A stretch of DNA of 64,000 bases, taken from NCBI GenBank assembly GCA_030159075.1, contig BROG01000029.1, forward strand, positions 609,001 to 673,000, given 5' to 3'. Under the pieces are notes generated by a model that saw nothing but the letters and a program-made list of their open reading frames with translations, was not told the DNA's origin and did no database searches. This DNA comes from Atrina japonica. Lineage: Eukaryota; Mollusca; Bivalvia; Pterioida; Pinnidae. Shown here in pieces: positions 41,922 through 56,200 of this stretch (positions are counted from its first letter, which is position 1; each line of letters starts with the position of its first letter). A program made the translations under genes and the position numbers.

Positions 41922-42100
41922 ATTTGTGGGAAAAGGCGACAAAACAAAAATGAATTTGGATGATTTATTTAATGATGATACTTACGACATGTTGGAAGAA
42001 TTCAGGAACGGTAATTATATTTCGTTCCAGTTAGATGCTAGAAGTTTACTGATGCAGAATATCGATGAAGAAGATGAGGATGAAGACGACGAGGAGGAAG
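41922..42100 (+). CDS. FMNL: FMNL candidate upstream coding exon (acidic N-terminal extension)
   Basis: The acceptor CATCCATGTAG ends at 41921. ATG at 41950 has A at -3 (AAAAATGA) and opens [20 protein letters not shown]..., ending in a run of Asp/Glu. The donor GAAG/GTCAGT follows 42100, phase 1. The next acceptor, at 48118, needs phase 1: G|AA then CTG TGT GGC, with no stop through to the canonical Met-Gly-Asn. Exact phase and a stop-free junction over 27 further codons support a real exon. I recognise no domain in it. Confidence 0.55.
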
Positions 42101-45100
42101 GTCAGTCTGACTACGTAACCTTTAACTCTTAGTATACATCCAGTATCTTATCGCTGAGGCGTGTATCCCCAATGACGGTCTGAAAATAATAGCTGTTGGT
42201 TGCCATACCAGTTTGGGTTTACTTTCTGATATATACTTAGTACACAGAACAATGTGAATACAAGCCAACCAATCATTAGCGTCGTGATATCCCAGTAATG
42301 AGTACATATATCAAATGCTCAAACGTACAATTAGTTATAACTGCTGCTGATTTGACGGACACATTCAGTTTTGTTTAACAAAATTCTCTTGGAGACAACA
42401 GAATGCCTAAAATCTCCTTTTCTATTATTTACAATGTTAAAACAATATCCCAGAAAGGCAAGCATTAGAATGAAAATACAATTATTGTAAGAACATGGTT
42501 ATCAAGACTTAAACCAAGGGAAGAAGCATATACTGTATAATATTTCTAATTAGGAAAACAGCTGCAGATTTGCTTCTGCAGGATTTGAATCAAGTTCAAG
42601 GACAAACCAGATAACTTACGTTTCATACACCGCAAATATCGGCTTCTGTTAGTTATTGCGATAACATCAGAATGCAGGTTCCGCCATATGTTGTGGAGAA
42701 AACTTCGCTGTGCCTAGCAACCAACAGATTTTCAATATCATTTTAGTAATGTAACATTTTCGTGTATTTTTGTTATACTACTTGTTTGGGGCGTATGTAA
42801 AGTTACTTTGGTTATCAAAAGCTCAGAGGCATAATGTATGCAAGTTCGTCAATTTTAATTAAACGTAATATGCCTAATTAGAGGGACAAAGCATATATGG
42901 TTTTTGTAGTTTCATACAGTTCTATCTTTTAAGTGTCTAGATAGTGCATTGGTTATTGTCCATGGAATAAAAACAACCATTTTAATGATTGGATTGCAAA
43001 GTATTAGGACTTTTATTTCTTCCTGATAGAAAACGCGTATGTGATGAAAACTCGTTGTTAATGGTATGTGGGAGAATGAACTTAGCTTTGAAAACGTTTG
43101 TGATGATATATATTAGAATATAATACACCTCATCCAAACCTAGGACAGTGCTAATGGTATATCTGTCGGGAATACGACAACAGTTACACCATCAGATGAA
43201 AATTGGTAATAAAGATGTTGGTCAAGAGTCGACAAAACGTGTAAAGTATTGGGTCTTGGTTAATATGTATAGAGTTAATCCTCAAACTGAACTCTGTTTC
43301 TGCTTAATAGATACGACAACGGTAGTGATTGATAGTCAGTCATTGATGTTGCTTATAGACAACCTTTTATAATCATCGGTCTTAGTTTAATCCAAAAACC
43401 ACAAGTTAAGTGTTCAACTTCAAATTGAACCGTGTCTTCCGATCAGATATATTGTGACAGTTACAACACGAGTTGCGATGGTTAATAATAAGGATAAATT
43501 GTGGTCTAGCCGACAAACATCGTCGTAAAACCACTATGCTCTTTCATAGGAACCCGGTTTTACGACACTGGCAGACAAACCGATATTATCTAGGGTCTCA
43601 CTCAAGGTCAAAGACCATACGTTATAACTATATGGAATATACCTGAAATGTGTGTCTACCAATCAGAAATAAAGTTACATTTTTATCATCAGTGATGATT
43701 GTTCACATTTTGACCATGATGAAATAGTTGCAGTTTCTGATTAAAAACTTGACCATGCATTGAAAGCAAAGTAAGTTGTGACTCTTCCGTCTCGAAAGCA
43801 TTTTCTTAGAAAAGGGGAGAGTTGTAAAATAATTTTAGTATCGATTATCATTGTCTCAACACTTACCAGCAATTGTTTCTGAAGCATACTCAGTTCAAAT
43901 GCCTCACTATACAAGAATCCTTTTGCATCCGAATCGACGGTATTCTTGCTAGTCCAAAACCATATCATCTTCATGTTAACTGTTTAAATGACAAACACTT
44001 TAATGGTAGAATACGGTCGTAAGAGTAAACCTTTAGAAATCATAATTATTAAAAGGCACAGTTCATGTTGCTTCGATCACGGGGAGGACCTAGAAGCTTG
44101 ATTTACGAAATTGTTTAAGTCTTAGACTCGATCTTAGGACCACGTTGACGAGTAACTACCATTTTACAAAGGATTTGGACTTGTGGTGCACGTACAGAGC
44201 CGTGGACCTAGGTTATTATTGTGTCATAATTTGCAAATGTTAATGATTTCAATTAAATCAAGACTTGCAAATTAAGACTTACCTTTTGGTGATAAAATAG
44301 GTATCATGTCTTTCAAATCGATGGCAAAAGTGTAAGTGAAGATATGTATTTTTATTTCTAGTTTATTACTTTTTACGAAGGTTCGCTCGACATAAAATGT
44401 GAAAGTCGGAGTTTTCGGATGATTCTTAAAACCGAGGCCCCGTGTCAGATGTCATCTATTTTTAGTATACTGTCAAGTTCTACTTTATTTCGACCCCTGA
44501 TCGTCTACTACAATATACACCCAAATATTTTTATGCTTTGTTATACTCCACTGTAATGAAGAATTTGGAATGTCGTTTTTGGTATATTTTGCTATAAAGC
44601 ACAGGGAACATGGCATGCAATATTAATTAAGTATATCATGAAATAAGAAATATTTTCGATCTGTTTAAACTGGGATTTATAGTGCAAGTATAACCAGATG
44701 AAGTGAGAGAATGTCATTTTTTGCATCTGTGACATTAAAAGGTCACTATAAAGAGGCGGAAAATGGGTGGAGCAAAATTCTAAAATATGAAAGGTATATT
44801 TTGAAAAGACATAAAATGATGGGACTATCTACACACACATTCTGGTGACTAGCAGAATATTTCTTCGCTTTGGAATGAGACAGAAAATTTCATTTTAAGG
44901 GGCAATGTTATTTAATATCTAGCCCGAGGCTTGTTCTTACATATTGAAGAATCTTGCCCCGATTGTTGGAATGTCTGTGTCTCTCCACCAAAGAGAGGAA
45001 TGATTATTTTTCTCCTGACTGCTAGTGATAATGTTTTGTATTTTGTTTGATATTTAGCATATAAATAGCTGTTGGATAAATCATAGTCCATATGTATGAA

Positions 45101-46833
45101 ATTATTGTCTGTTGATAATGTCATTGTTTGTTGTCCTGGGAATCCCAAGCATATCCTAGCGACAAACAGATCTTCCAACCCACAACCAGACATATCATGT
45201 ATTTGTGATAAAATTTAAATGAATAAGGGATTCAAACAACTCTTAAAGTGCCTACTCACTTATCATTAGCTTGTAATCCAAACTTCCGAGTTTTCACATT
45301 TACTAAATAATCTTGATAAAGGTAGTTAAAATTGTTATTTTTCTATATAAAGCTTGCACATTGAAACCCTCCTTCGTCTAGGAAAGGCAATGTGTTTCCT
45401 TTAAAAGGCAGTAGCTGTGTTTACCAAAAAAACATTATTTCGATTTTTTTTCTACTTTTACTACTTGTACTTGATGTACAATAACAAATAAGAGCTATAC
45501 TCAGGCATACAAAATCTTATAGTCCTACATATTTTGTGAAAATAAGGTCAGGTGAAGTGTGGTATACATATACAAATATTAAGACTGAATTAACCAATTT
45601 CAAGTGAAAAACTGTCAAACTGGGTTTCTCAAGCAATTTTCACAAGATATATAGGAATTCAAGAATTTTGTGTCTGTGTATATCACTTTTTCGTTATTGT
45701 ATATCAATTTAAGTAGTAATAAGGAAAGACTTTTTTTTAGAAAAAAATACAATACACAGGTAATGTCCCTTCAAATGAATATGTATAAAATTGGTAACAA
45801 TATACAGATGTCCAATTCTGAATTTGGGTTTGAGTATAATTGATTTGTTTTGTTTTAGATTGTTAACAGATTGGGTGGAACTTACAGTCTCTTTAATCAA
45901 CAGTCGAATTCTATATGGATATCATTAACTGTGATACATCGTGTAAATGCAATAAAAGATTTACAACTAAGGGAATTTAAAAACTACCAATAACAATTTA
46001 GATTGTGAATTGTAATAACTTTAATATAACACATTGCGGCCCATACACTTTGGAATTGGCTAAAATGATTCTTTAATTTGTTGCTTGCCATAGAATCTCC
46101 TACATTTTTAGGAAAAGTAATGTCATATGATGTTATTTGATCCAGAGAAACAAATAGTGTCAACAGAAAGAAATATTTATAGAGAGCATTCGTTCTGTTG
46201 TAATTTCTGCATTATTGAATTCATTCTGTGAGAAGTTGAAATTAGTTTAGTGTTTGGCCATCTTTTGGATGTTCTGGGGTGTTTATTTAGCTATATGTAG
46301 CTAAATGGCATAAGAAAAGCGATCTATTTAAAACAAAAAAGAAAAACATTGTTATTGGAACATTTGGAAATAAATCATATTCGTAAATAATGGTGCATTT
46401 AATTTGTAACAAGATAATGATAGTTTTGCGCTCTTAAATGTCTTGATGATCGAATTTGTGGCTTCAGCTACAGCACTGATGGGTTCGGTCCCACGCTGAC
46501 AAGTCGTGAGAGATTTCACGGTTAAAAGCACGGTGCTCTGAGCACTCGGTCACATCTTTAGAGGACCTATCTTGGTTGTTCTTTTGGTAGGCTGGAGTAA
46601 ACCATTACGAAATTCAACAGCATAGATGAATTACACGCATCTTCATATGACTAAAACATACATGAGCAAAACAATAGTTAAATAAACATCCTCGAGTTAG
46701 CTCCCTTTAATGAAAAAACGTGCAAATTTAATTTTGGCACAGTAAATGTTATATACATGTATGCTACTATTGTTCTTTCTATTATCGACCTTCTATTACA
46801 TCATCAAAACGGACCTCCGCATCGCGCGCGCGC

Positions 46834-46870
<37 letters not shown>

Positions 46871-47218
46871 AAATGGTGACAAAATAATCAATCCGTCTCA
46901 AATTGAACTATTTTTTATTTCATGTATCTGTGGATTGTCAGGATGCAGTTTGCAAGGAGTAATTTAACTTTATCAGTAGACACTTCACTCGCCAACTTAT
47001 GTCCTTGGAAATATGTATTTAGCGTACATTTATTATAATCTATAGGCATGCAAAACATAATCATTACCGTTAATTTTGTTTTCTGTTAGATATATATATG
47101 AAATTATGAATGCACAAATTTTGATGCACAGCGGAAACAGGATTCCCGAAGCAGCGATATTATATATATATATATATATATATAGATATATATATATATA
47201 TCTATATATATATATATA

Positions 47219-47263
<45 letters not shown>

Positions 47264-50200
47264 TCTGATTTGACGAATTTTCAGTAGATGTACGTTTAGC
47301 CAACAGCGATTTTTTCATCTTTTCCTCATAATTTTCGGAATATAACTCACAAGCTTTCATGAAACGAATTTGACATTGTATTACCTTCACGATTTTATTA
47401 AATATGATTTATATGTATATCATATATAGTTTAAGCTCTTGAAGTTGTATTTGCTATTTGTTCTGATAAGTCAGCTACATTCACAGATATGATTTTATAA
47501 AAATAATCTTTTTTTCCTTTGCTGATTGCGTTATAATCAATAGAAAATCATCAAAATCGTAATTGTAAGTGTATAGCCTACCTATTGACCAGAGACATAT
47601 ATCACATGTGTAGATCTATATGTTAATCTCTGCTATTTCTTTTTCTTATTTTACTTATAGTAAGCCTATAGATTTAATACACACGTATATGCCTATAGAT
47701 ATAAATCTATATCAGCATACATATCAAAATTAGTGTTTAATGTAATTCTATATTTCTTATTTTTATTAAGAAGATAATTATATATGATTCTAAAATGTTG
47801 ATATTGTTTTGTAAGTTAAGGTCCCCTAAATGTCTTCCGGCAGGCTTTGAATTTGAATTTATGAATGAAAATGTGTTTTATATAGTCCCTTGCACAAGAG
47901 ATCTCGCGAGAGTTGACTCATAATCAGAGCGCTCCCTTCCGGTTAAGTTTTCTCGATAGCAGAGCATCAACTTCGTTCAGAGAAAATTATCGAAACAAAC
48001 ATAAATATGCCGGCATTTGACACAAGTTATGAATTAGAGACTTGAGTAATTAACACTTATACTGCTTTAGTGTCCCAATTCTCAAATGATTAAGAGTATT
48101 CCTTTTTCTCGATGCAGAACTGTGTGGCGAAGGCTTGGACCCCTTTGACCAACAGTGTCGAAGTGGGTTCGAGATAGAACACGAGATTCGGCAAGATATG
48201 GGGAATGGAGAAAGTGTTCCAAATAATTATAACCATAGAGGACTTGAACTCCGAAATACTGCCATGCCAATCCGACTACCCATGCCCGACTCGCTTGAGT
48301 TGGAAAGAAGATTTACCAAAGTTCTGGTAGGTGCCATTAAATACCACTGATTCAGTGACTGATGTGTAATGATAACAATGAGTTTGATCAGCTTTGTGGT
48401 TGATAAGTGATGTTAAGCATGCTCGACCCTTGCAGTTATATGGTCATATTTATAAATAGTTTGTACATGTTTGACCCTAAAACCACAATCTTCAATATTA
48501 TACACAAAAGTATGTACATGTCACACTTACTATTTGTACAAGTTCAACGTTTGTTGTTTCATTTTCATATTTATTGATTTTATCATTAGAATCTACTTTA
48601 TCTTAAATTATATTTGTCATAAAAATTATTTTTAATATTTAATCAAAATATATATATGAAAATACACAGTTACATATAAGAGTTTTATTGATTTTATGTG
48701 TAGATGTCTGCAGCCCCAATTATTTATTTAACTTGTGGTGTTTATTGCTCTTTTTATGAATTTTGAAGATGACCAAAAGAGTCATTTTAAAGAGAAGATT
48801 TAAATGAATAAATGGAAGTTCAAGCATGGGAAAATGATACAAATGTACCACACACACCCTGTCATGATATGTCTAAATGGACATACATGTACATATATTC
48901 TGATAAATACATATAGATATATGTACAAAATGTACATGTAGTGCTGTATGTCACATATATAACAAAGTCACATATGTACATGTACATTTGTTATTACAGT
49001 GGAATCTGTCTTGAAACACCACTCTCATGAAAGACTGCCTGTCTTTATGAGACCACATTCTGAAATCCACTTGGATAAATAATCCTTTAGATAAAATCTC
49101 CTTTTAGTCTTGAGAGACGACCTGTCTTGCAAGATCACATTTCAATGATTGATTGGTTAAGTCTTTCAAGACAGTTTCCACGGTACTGAGATTAATTTTT
49201 AGCTCAAAGGGTCAAGTGAGCAATTGGCATCACTTTGCATCCAGCATCCGTTGTCTGTAACTAACTAATATTCACATTTTTGACATCTTCTCCAAAACTG
49301 CCGAAGGGATTTTGATGAAACCCTAAATTACACACACACACACATATATATGAATGTAACTTCTTATAATATACAATTACAAATGTACATAACATGATCT
49401 TTTTCATCTACATGTAATTCTAATACAGTATACAACTGACCTTTTCCACATTTTAGACATAAATGTTGTTTGACACTGCATCATTGTATTTGTAGACGAT
49501 AATGATTATTATTTTTGTTATTGTAATCAAGGCTGCTGGTGAACTTGACCTTACATGTAGAGGTTTGGGATGGTTAGGTTTTTTAATGAAGACCCTATCT
49601 ACTGGGTCTAGGCCTGGCACCATAAAACTTGAGAATTACTTAAGTTAAAACATTTTACTCAACTTTGGCTAATCCTGAAAACTGATTGGCTGAGGAGTAA
49701 ATTCTCTTATTGTGCCAGGCTCAGTAGTGGTCACGAATAATCAGTTTCATGTCTTCATGATAAAGTTGATAGACTAGCCCTAAATTAAAATTCATGTATA
49801 ATTATTTGTTTCCCTAAATGCGACCTATCCTGCCAGAGACTAGGTAACAAATATAGGTAGGTACATTGTAGATAACTAGGTATTAAGATATTTTTTTCCC
49901 AACATAGTCAAAGTGAATATGGTAAATAAAACGCCTCCCAAGTACCTGACACCTTGAAACTCTGCGCTTGTAACCAATGTCTTTTTTAAATTTGGCCCTC
50001 GGAATAAAAGAACACGAACACAAAGACTGTGACTTTTGTTTTGAGCTCATCCATTCTCATGGATATGCATGTACAAAATCCATAAAATGAAAAGTATGTG
50101 GGAAAAAAATTATTACTGAAATTTTTTTTGAGTTGCACTGATCTTATTGGGTCAGTCGCTTTCGGGGAAACAAACAAAACATGTATCTTAATTTAGGCCT

Positions 50201-53200
50201 TATGTATTGTCTGCATAAATGTGTACTTGTATATTGTTTTTTTTTACATCCTACAAAAAATTTTAATTTATTTAGAGATATGTTTATTAGCTATAGTACA
50301 GGTGAAGTGCCACAAATTTTGACCTTTGGTATTGACTTTAACAAGTGCACAAGAGTTCTAGTGTCATGGAACCTCAGTTTTCAGTCTCAGCATAAAGTCA
50401 TGTCACTGTGACTTTCACTATATGCTGTGTACCATTTTTTACTCTTAGGTTGACCAGAAATTGAACTCCGGACCCTGTGTCCTCTGCTTGTGAGTTGGAC
50501 ACTACCACCAGATCTCCATGAACTGTTTTTATCTTTGTAGATGAGCAACTCAAAGTACAGTGTTACACTGTTCACAAAAATGACATAGGACTTAAATTAG
50601 GACAGGATTAATTAAACAATGTTTTTATTTGATGTACAAACAGGGGTTGTGCTGGCTGAAGAATTTATAGCACCTAAAAATTGCCAGTTGTCAAATCGGT
50701 CGCCAGATTTAAAATTTTGAAGCCAGATTCAAAGTAAAAAACAAAATTATTTTACAAATAACAGATAGATATTACAGTTTACATGTCATATGTTATATTT
50801 AAAGTATTATTCACACACTGTAATCATGGATTCATGATTTATTGACACCGAGGCTGTCTTAAAAGGTATCACTTTAGACAGTTTTCTCCCACAGTAACAG
50901 TGTTTTTAACTACCAGTTGTCTAGAGTCTAGTGATATCACTTCAGACAGTTTTCTCCCACAGTAACACAGTGTTTTTAACTACCAGTTGTCTAGAGTCTA
51001 GTGATATCACTTCAGACAGTTCTCTCCCACAGTAACACAGTGTTTTTAACTATCAGGCCAATTGTCTGGATTTTAGTAGTACCACGTTAGTCAGTTGTCA
51101 CCCACATTAACACTAGCAGTGTTTTTAACTACCAGTAGTCTACTAAGTCTAGGTTCTAGTACATGTAAGTGGTACCACTTAAGTCAGTTTTCTGCCACAG
51201 TAACACATAAAGAGTGTTTTTCTTTTGCTAATAATTGTCTAGTTTCTAATGATATCACTTTAGTGAGTTTTCTGTCACAGTAACACAAGCAGTGTTTTTA
51301 CTAACAGTTGTCTAGTTCTAGTGATATACAAACTGCACTTCGCTTATACACAATGTATGTGTTCTTAACCATTGTATGTTTGTGTTCTATGAAAGAGTTT
51401 GCAGATATGTGTGTATATCACATTTATGGTACATGGGCTGTTAGGAGGTGTGTTATGATGTCATAGTTATGATTGATGTGCCAGTAAAGGAAATCTACAA
51501 ATCATTTATTATAGCCAATGTTTTACTACCATCATGGCCTATCCCAGATAGACATGGTGATTATCAATTGATTAATTAATTAACGCATCATCACCATCTG
51601 CCACTGTTTTTATTTATCCATTCTGTATCTATGATTTTATCCTGAGTGATCCTACATGATCAACATTTTATATACACTGTATCAGTCGTCAGACAATGTA
51701 CAAACTCCTTCATTGTCTGGTACATGTAATGTGGAACCTGACATTATTAGTTTTAAACCACCTACATTATTTGGTCTGTGTAATGTGGTTACTGACATTA
51801 AGCCATGTACTGCACATGGTGTCTTTATTGTGGATCCTGACATTGAACAACCTACATGTATATAGTCTGGTCCATGTAATGAAGATATTGACATTAAGCC
51901 ACCTACATTATATTGTCTGGTCTGTTTCATATGGAACCTGACATTGAACAACCTACATGTACATGTACTATTTAGTATGTACAGTCTGGCCCATGTAATG
52001 AAGATATTGACATTAAGGTAACTACATCACCTGCTACACATTGTCTGGTCTGTTTAATGTGGATCCTGACATTAAGCTACCTGCTACACATTGTCTGATC
52101 TGTTTAATGTGGATCCTGACATTAAGCCACCTGCTGCACATTGTCTGATCTGTTTAATGTGGATCCACATTGCTACTGCTGCACATTGTCTGATCTGTTT
52201 AATGTGGATCCTGACATTAAGCCACTTGCCTCACATTGTCTGATCTGTTTAATGTGGATCCTGACATTAAGCTACCTGCTGCACATTGTCTGATCTGTTT
52301 AATGTGGATCCTGACATTAAGCCACTTGCCTCACATTGTCTGATCTGTTTAATGTGGATCCTGACATTAAGCCACTTGCCTCACATTGTCTGATCTGTTT
52401 AATGTGGATCCTGACATTAAGCCACCTGCTGCACATTGTCTGATCTGTTTAATGTGGATCCTGACATTAAGCCACTTGCCTCACATTGTCTGATCTGTTT
52501 AATGTGGATCCTGACATTAAGCCACTTGCCTCACTTGTCTGATCTGTTTAATGTGGATCACATTGCCACCTGCTGCACATTGTCTGATCTGTTTAATGTG
52601 GATCCTGACATTAAGCCACCTGCTGCACATTGTCTGATCTGTTTAATGTGGATCCTGACATTAAGCCACCTGCTGCACATTGTCTGGTCTGTTTAATGTG
52701 GATCCTGACATTAAGCCACCTGCTGCACATTGTCTGATCTGTTTAATGTGGATCCTGACATTAAGCCACCTGCTGCACATTGACTGATCTGTGTAATGTA
52801 GATCCTGACATGTGACCCCATAGTGGTTTCATTAGATCCTCAATGCCAGACCACAAAATAACAGAAATTATTGTAACCTATTTACATGTTATGCTAAAAG
52901 AAATGACTGTAACCTGCAGGTTACAATAGCAAAAATGAAGACTTAAAAATGAAATTCATCGAGAACAACAAGGAGTTTACATGTTTTGTATTTATGTAAC
53001 CTGATCGATCACTCCTGTGTTGTTTTGTGGTCTGTACATGTATACATTTTGTATCTGAAAAAACGATGGCTATGAGAGATCAGGTTTTATTAAGATTGTC
53101 CCATCTTGTGTTGGGTACTTGGCAAAGAAAAGGTCACTCCTGAATTGATTTGAAAATTGTAAGTTTGGCTTGATATAGATTAAACCCTGAAACCTGCTTA

Positions 53201-56200
53201 CAAGTTGAACATATTACTACTGGTATGAGTATGAAGTAGTTAAACCATCACTGGTCGGTTGACTCAAAAAATAAACAAGACAGCTCTGTTTGAATTGTTT
53301 GTCTTTTGTTCACAATGATTGCCCAGGGATAAATTTTTGAAATGTTGGAGATATCTGTTGTTGGTCAACAGTTTGCTGATTTATTGTAATTCAACAAAAT
53401 TTGATGTTGACTTTGAGTCATGCCCTTTTGACAGACAAAATATAGCACTCCCCATTAGTTTATTATGTCTTTTGTGTTTAGGCAGGAGTTATAACAATAT
53501 TTATTTTTCTCGTAAAAGTTCTTTATATTATGACAAGACAATTTCTGAATATACATTGTGTATTTAAACTTGATAAAACTTTTGACATATTGGAAAACAA
53601 TGTGTATAAATGTTGTATGTAAACACTGCATAGATTTATATACACATGATGTACATTGTATAACTGTTAAATGTGTCCACATGTAAGACAGATAAATGTG
53701 TCCATGAATGAGACATACAAGAGCAAGGTCAATAAAAATGTCTGTGTTTAAATCAGACACACTGGGACTAGTCTGTATGTAAATCAGCAAGGTCAGTAAA
53801 TGTGCCCGTGATCAGACACACTAGAACAAGTTCGTAAATGTGCTCGTAATCAGACACACTAGAACAAGACCGGTAAATGTGTCCATAATCAGACATACTT
53901 GAGCAAGGTTGGTAAATGTGTCCATAATCAGACACTCAAGCAAGGTCGGTAAATGTGTCCATAATCAGACACACAAGAACAAGTAGGTAAATGTGTCCGT
54001 AATCAGACACAGTTGAGCAAGGTTGGTAAATGTGTCCATTATCAGATTTATGAGAGCAAAATCAGTAAATGTGTCAATAATCAGACACACTAGAGCAAGT
54101 TCAGTAAATGTGTCCAGATATAAATTGGCCAAACTAGAGCAAATTTGTCCATAACTAGATACACTAGATCAGAGTCATTGTGTCTGTAATCAGACATATG
54201 AGAGCAAGATCGGTAAATCACAAAAATGTGTCCGTAATCAGAAACACTAGAGCAAGGTCCGTAAATGTGTCAGTAATCAGACACACAAGAGCAAGGTCAG
54301 TAAATGTGTCCGTAATTGGACATATGAGAGCAAGATCAGTAAATGTGCCTGTAATTAGACACACTAGGGCAAAATCGGTAAATGTGTCTGTACTAGGACC
54401 TATGAGAGACAGTTTGGTAAATCATTAAATGTGTCTCTAATCAGAAACACTAGAGTAAGGTCGGTAAATGTGTCTGTAATTAGACACACTACAGTAAGGT
54501 TGGTAAATATGTCTGTAATTAGACACACTATAGTAAGGTTGGTAAATATGTCTGTAATTAGACACACTATAGTAAGGTTGGTAAATATGTCTGTAATTAG
54601 ACACACTATAGTAAGGTTGGTAAATATGTCTGTAATTAGACACACTAGAGTAAGGTTGGTAAATATGTCTGTAATAGGACATTAGAGAAAATTGGTAAAT
54701 ATGTCTGTAATAGGACATTAGAGAAAGTTGGTAAATGTGTTTATAATCAGGCACACTAGATCAAGGTCAGTAAATGTGTCCATAGTGTGTAATTAGACAA
54801 ATGTGTCCGTAATCGGACATATGAGAGCTAGGTCAGTGAATCATTAAACATGTCCATAATTAGACACGTTAGAGCAAGGTAATTGAATGTGTCTGTAATC
54901 TGACAGACAGACAAACTGGAGCATGGTCAGTAAATGTGCACGTAATCAGACACACTATAGCAAGGTTGGTCAGTATATTATTAATCAGACATATGAGAAC
55001 AAGATTAGTACATGTAAGTATGTCAATAATTAGACAAACTAGAACAAGGTTGGTAAATGTGTCTATATGTAAATGGGACTCACAAAAGCAAGGTCACTAA
55101 AAGTGACCATTTGTAAATTGGACACTAGGGCAAGGTCACTAAAAGTGACCATAAATAAATTTGACACACTATGGCAAGGTCAGTGAATGTGTTTGTAAAT
55201 CGGACACATGAAAGCAAGGTCAGTAAATGTGTTCATGCGTAAATCATTCAGTAGAGCAAATTAGGTAAATGTTTCAGTTTTCAAATCACAATCACCAGAG
55301 CTAGGTTGGTTTCTATGCAGGTTGTTTCACAGAGTATTTATTAGCTTATGGCGATTAAATATAATATATAATGTATAAATTATCCAAATTATCCATTAGT
55401 AATGATATTGCGCATTCCCACTCAGTGCAGTATAACTTTGTATACAGTAAAACCTGTGTTAGCGACCACCTGTGTATGAAGACCATTTGGTCACAAAGAC
55501 CATTTTTGCTGTCCTCAATAGTACCATTTGTGTACAAATCAACCTTTATAGAAAGACCACCTCCCTAGAAAGACTGGTTTTCTTGTGTCCTGTTGGAGGT
55601 CGTTATATACAAGTTTCACTGTATATATTCCGGTTTTCAATAAGAAATGCAGCTGGGTGAAAAATCTGTCTGCATACTGATACAGACCCCCCTCTATTAA
55701 AAATTTTACTGGGTTGTGTCATGTTTACATTCTTACCTCCAACTCAGAACTTGGATATGTATTTATATACCAGACATTTTGAAATAAAAATAAAAATACT
55801 GGACATCAGGACCAGTGAATAAAGGAATTTCACTGGTCAAAGAATGAATTTTTACTAGTCTGTATTTATACACAATTGAAATGAAATTTAAGATTACTGG
55901 TCATTTGGACCAGTTATCAGATAGATTTCACTGGACTTTTGTAAAATTTACTGGTTTTTCTGGTAAGACAGGTGAATTTCAAAAACTCTGATATACAGGA
56001 AACCTTTTTATATATATGTACACTTATATCTATACAATATTGTGTTTGCCTGTATTTCTAAATGTTTGTATAAATACAAGTTTTAACAGGAAGAAACACT
56101 TGAAAATATTTCCTTTTTATAAAAAGTATTTTGATTATGTTCTTATAGACTGCATTCTTGAACTTTGAAGTTATGTGGTGAACTTTCACATAATTTCTAT

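Noticed and set aside
44912..45193. 93-residue minus-strand ORF
   Set aside because: No family signal or splice support, and it sits in the FMNL intron; probably chance, though it is the best of the unexplained open frames.
52436..52696. ORF in the 50-bp minisatellite
   Set aside because: The period is not a multiple of three, so the peptide changes frame between units.
50835..52810. CRISPR-like arrays
   Set aside because: Units are contiguous without distinct spacers, and the DNA is clearly from an animal nucleus.
54180..54754. Repetitive ORFs on both strands over the 39-bp array
   Set aside because: The open frames come from the 39-bp period; no start context, splice site or homology.
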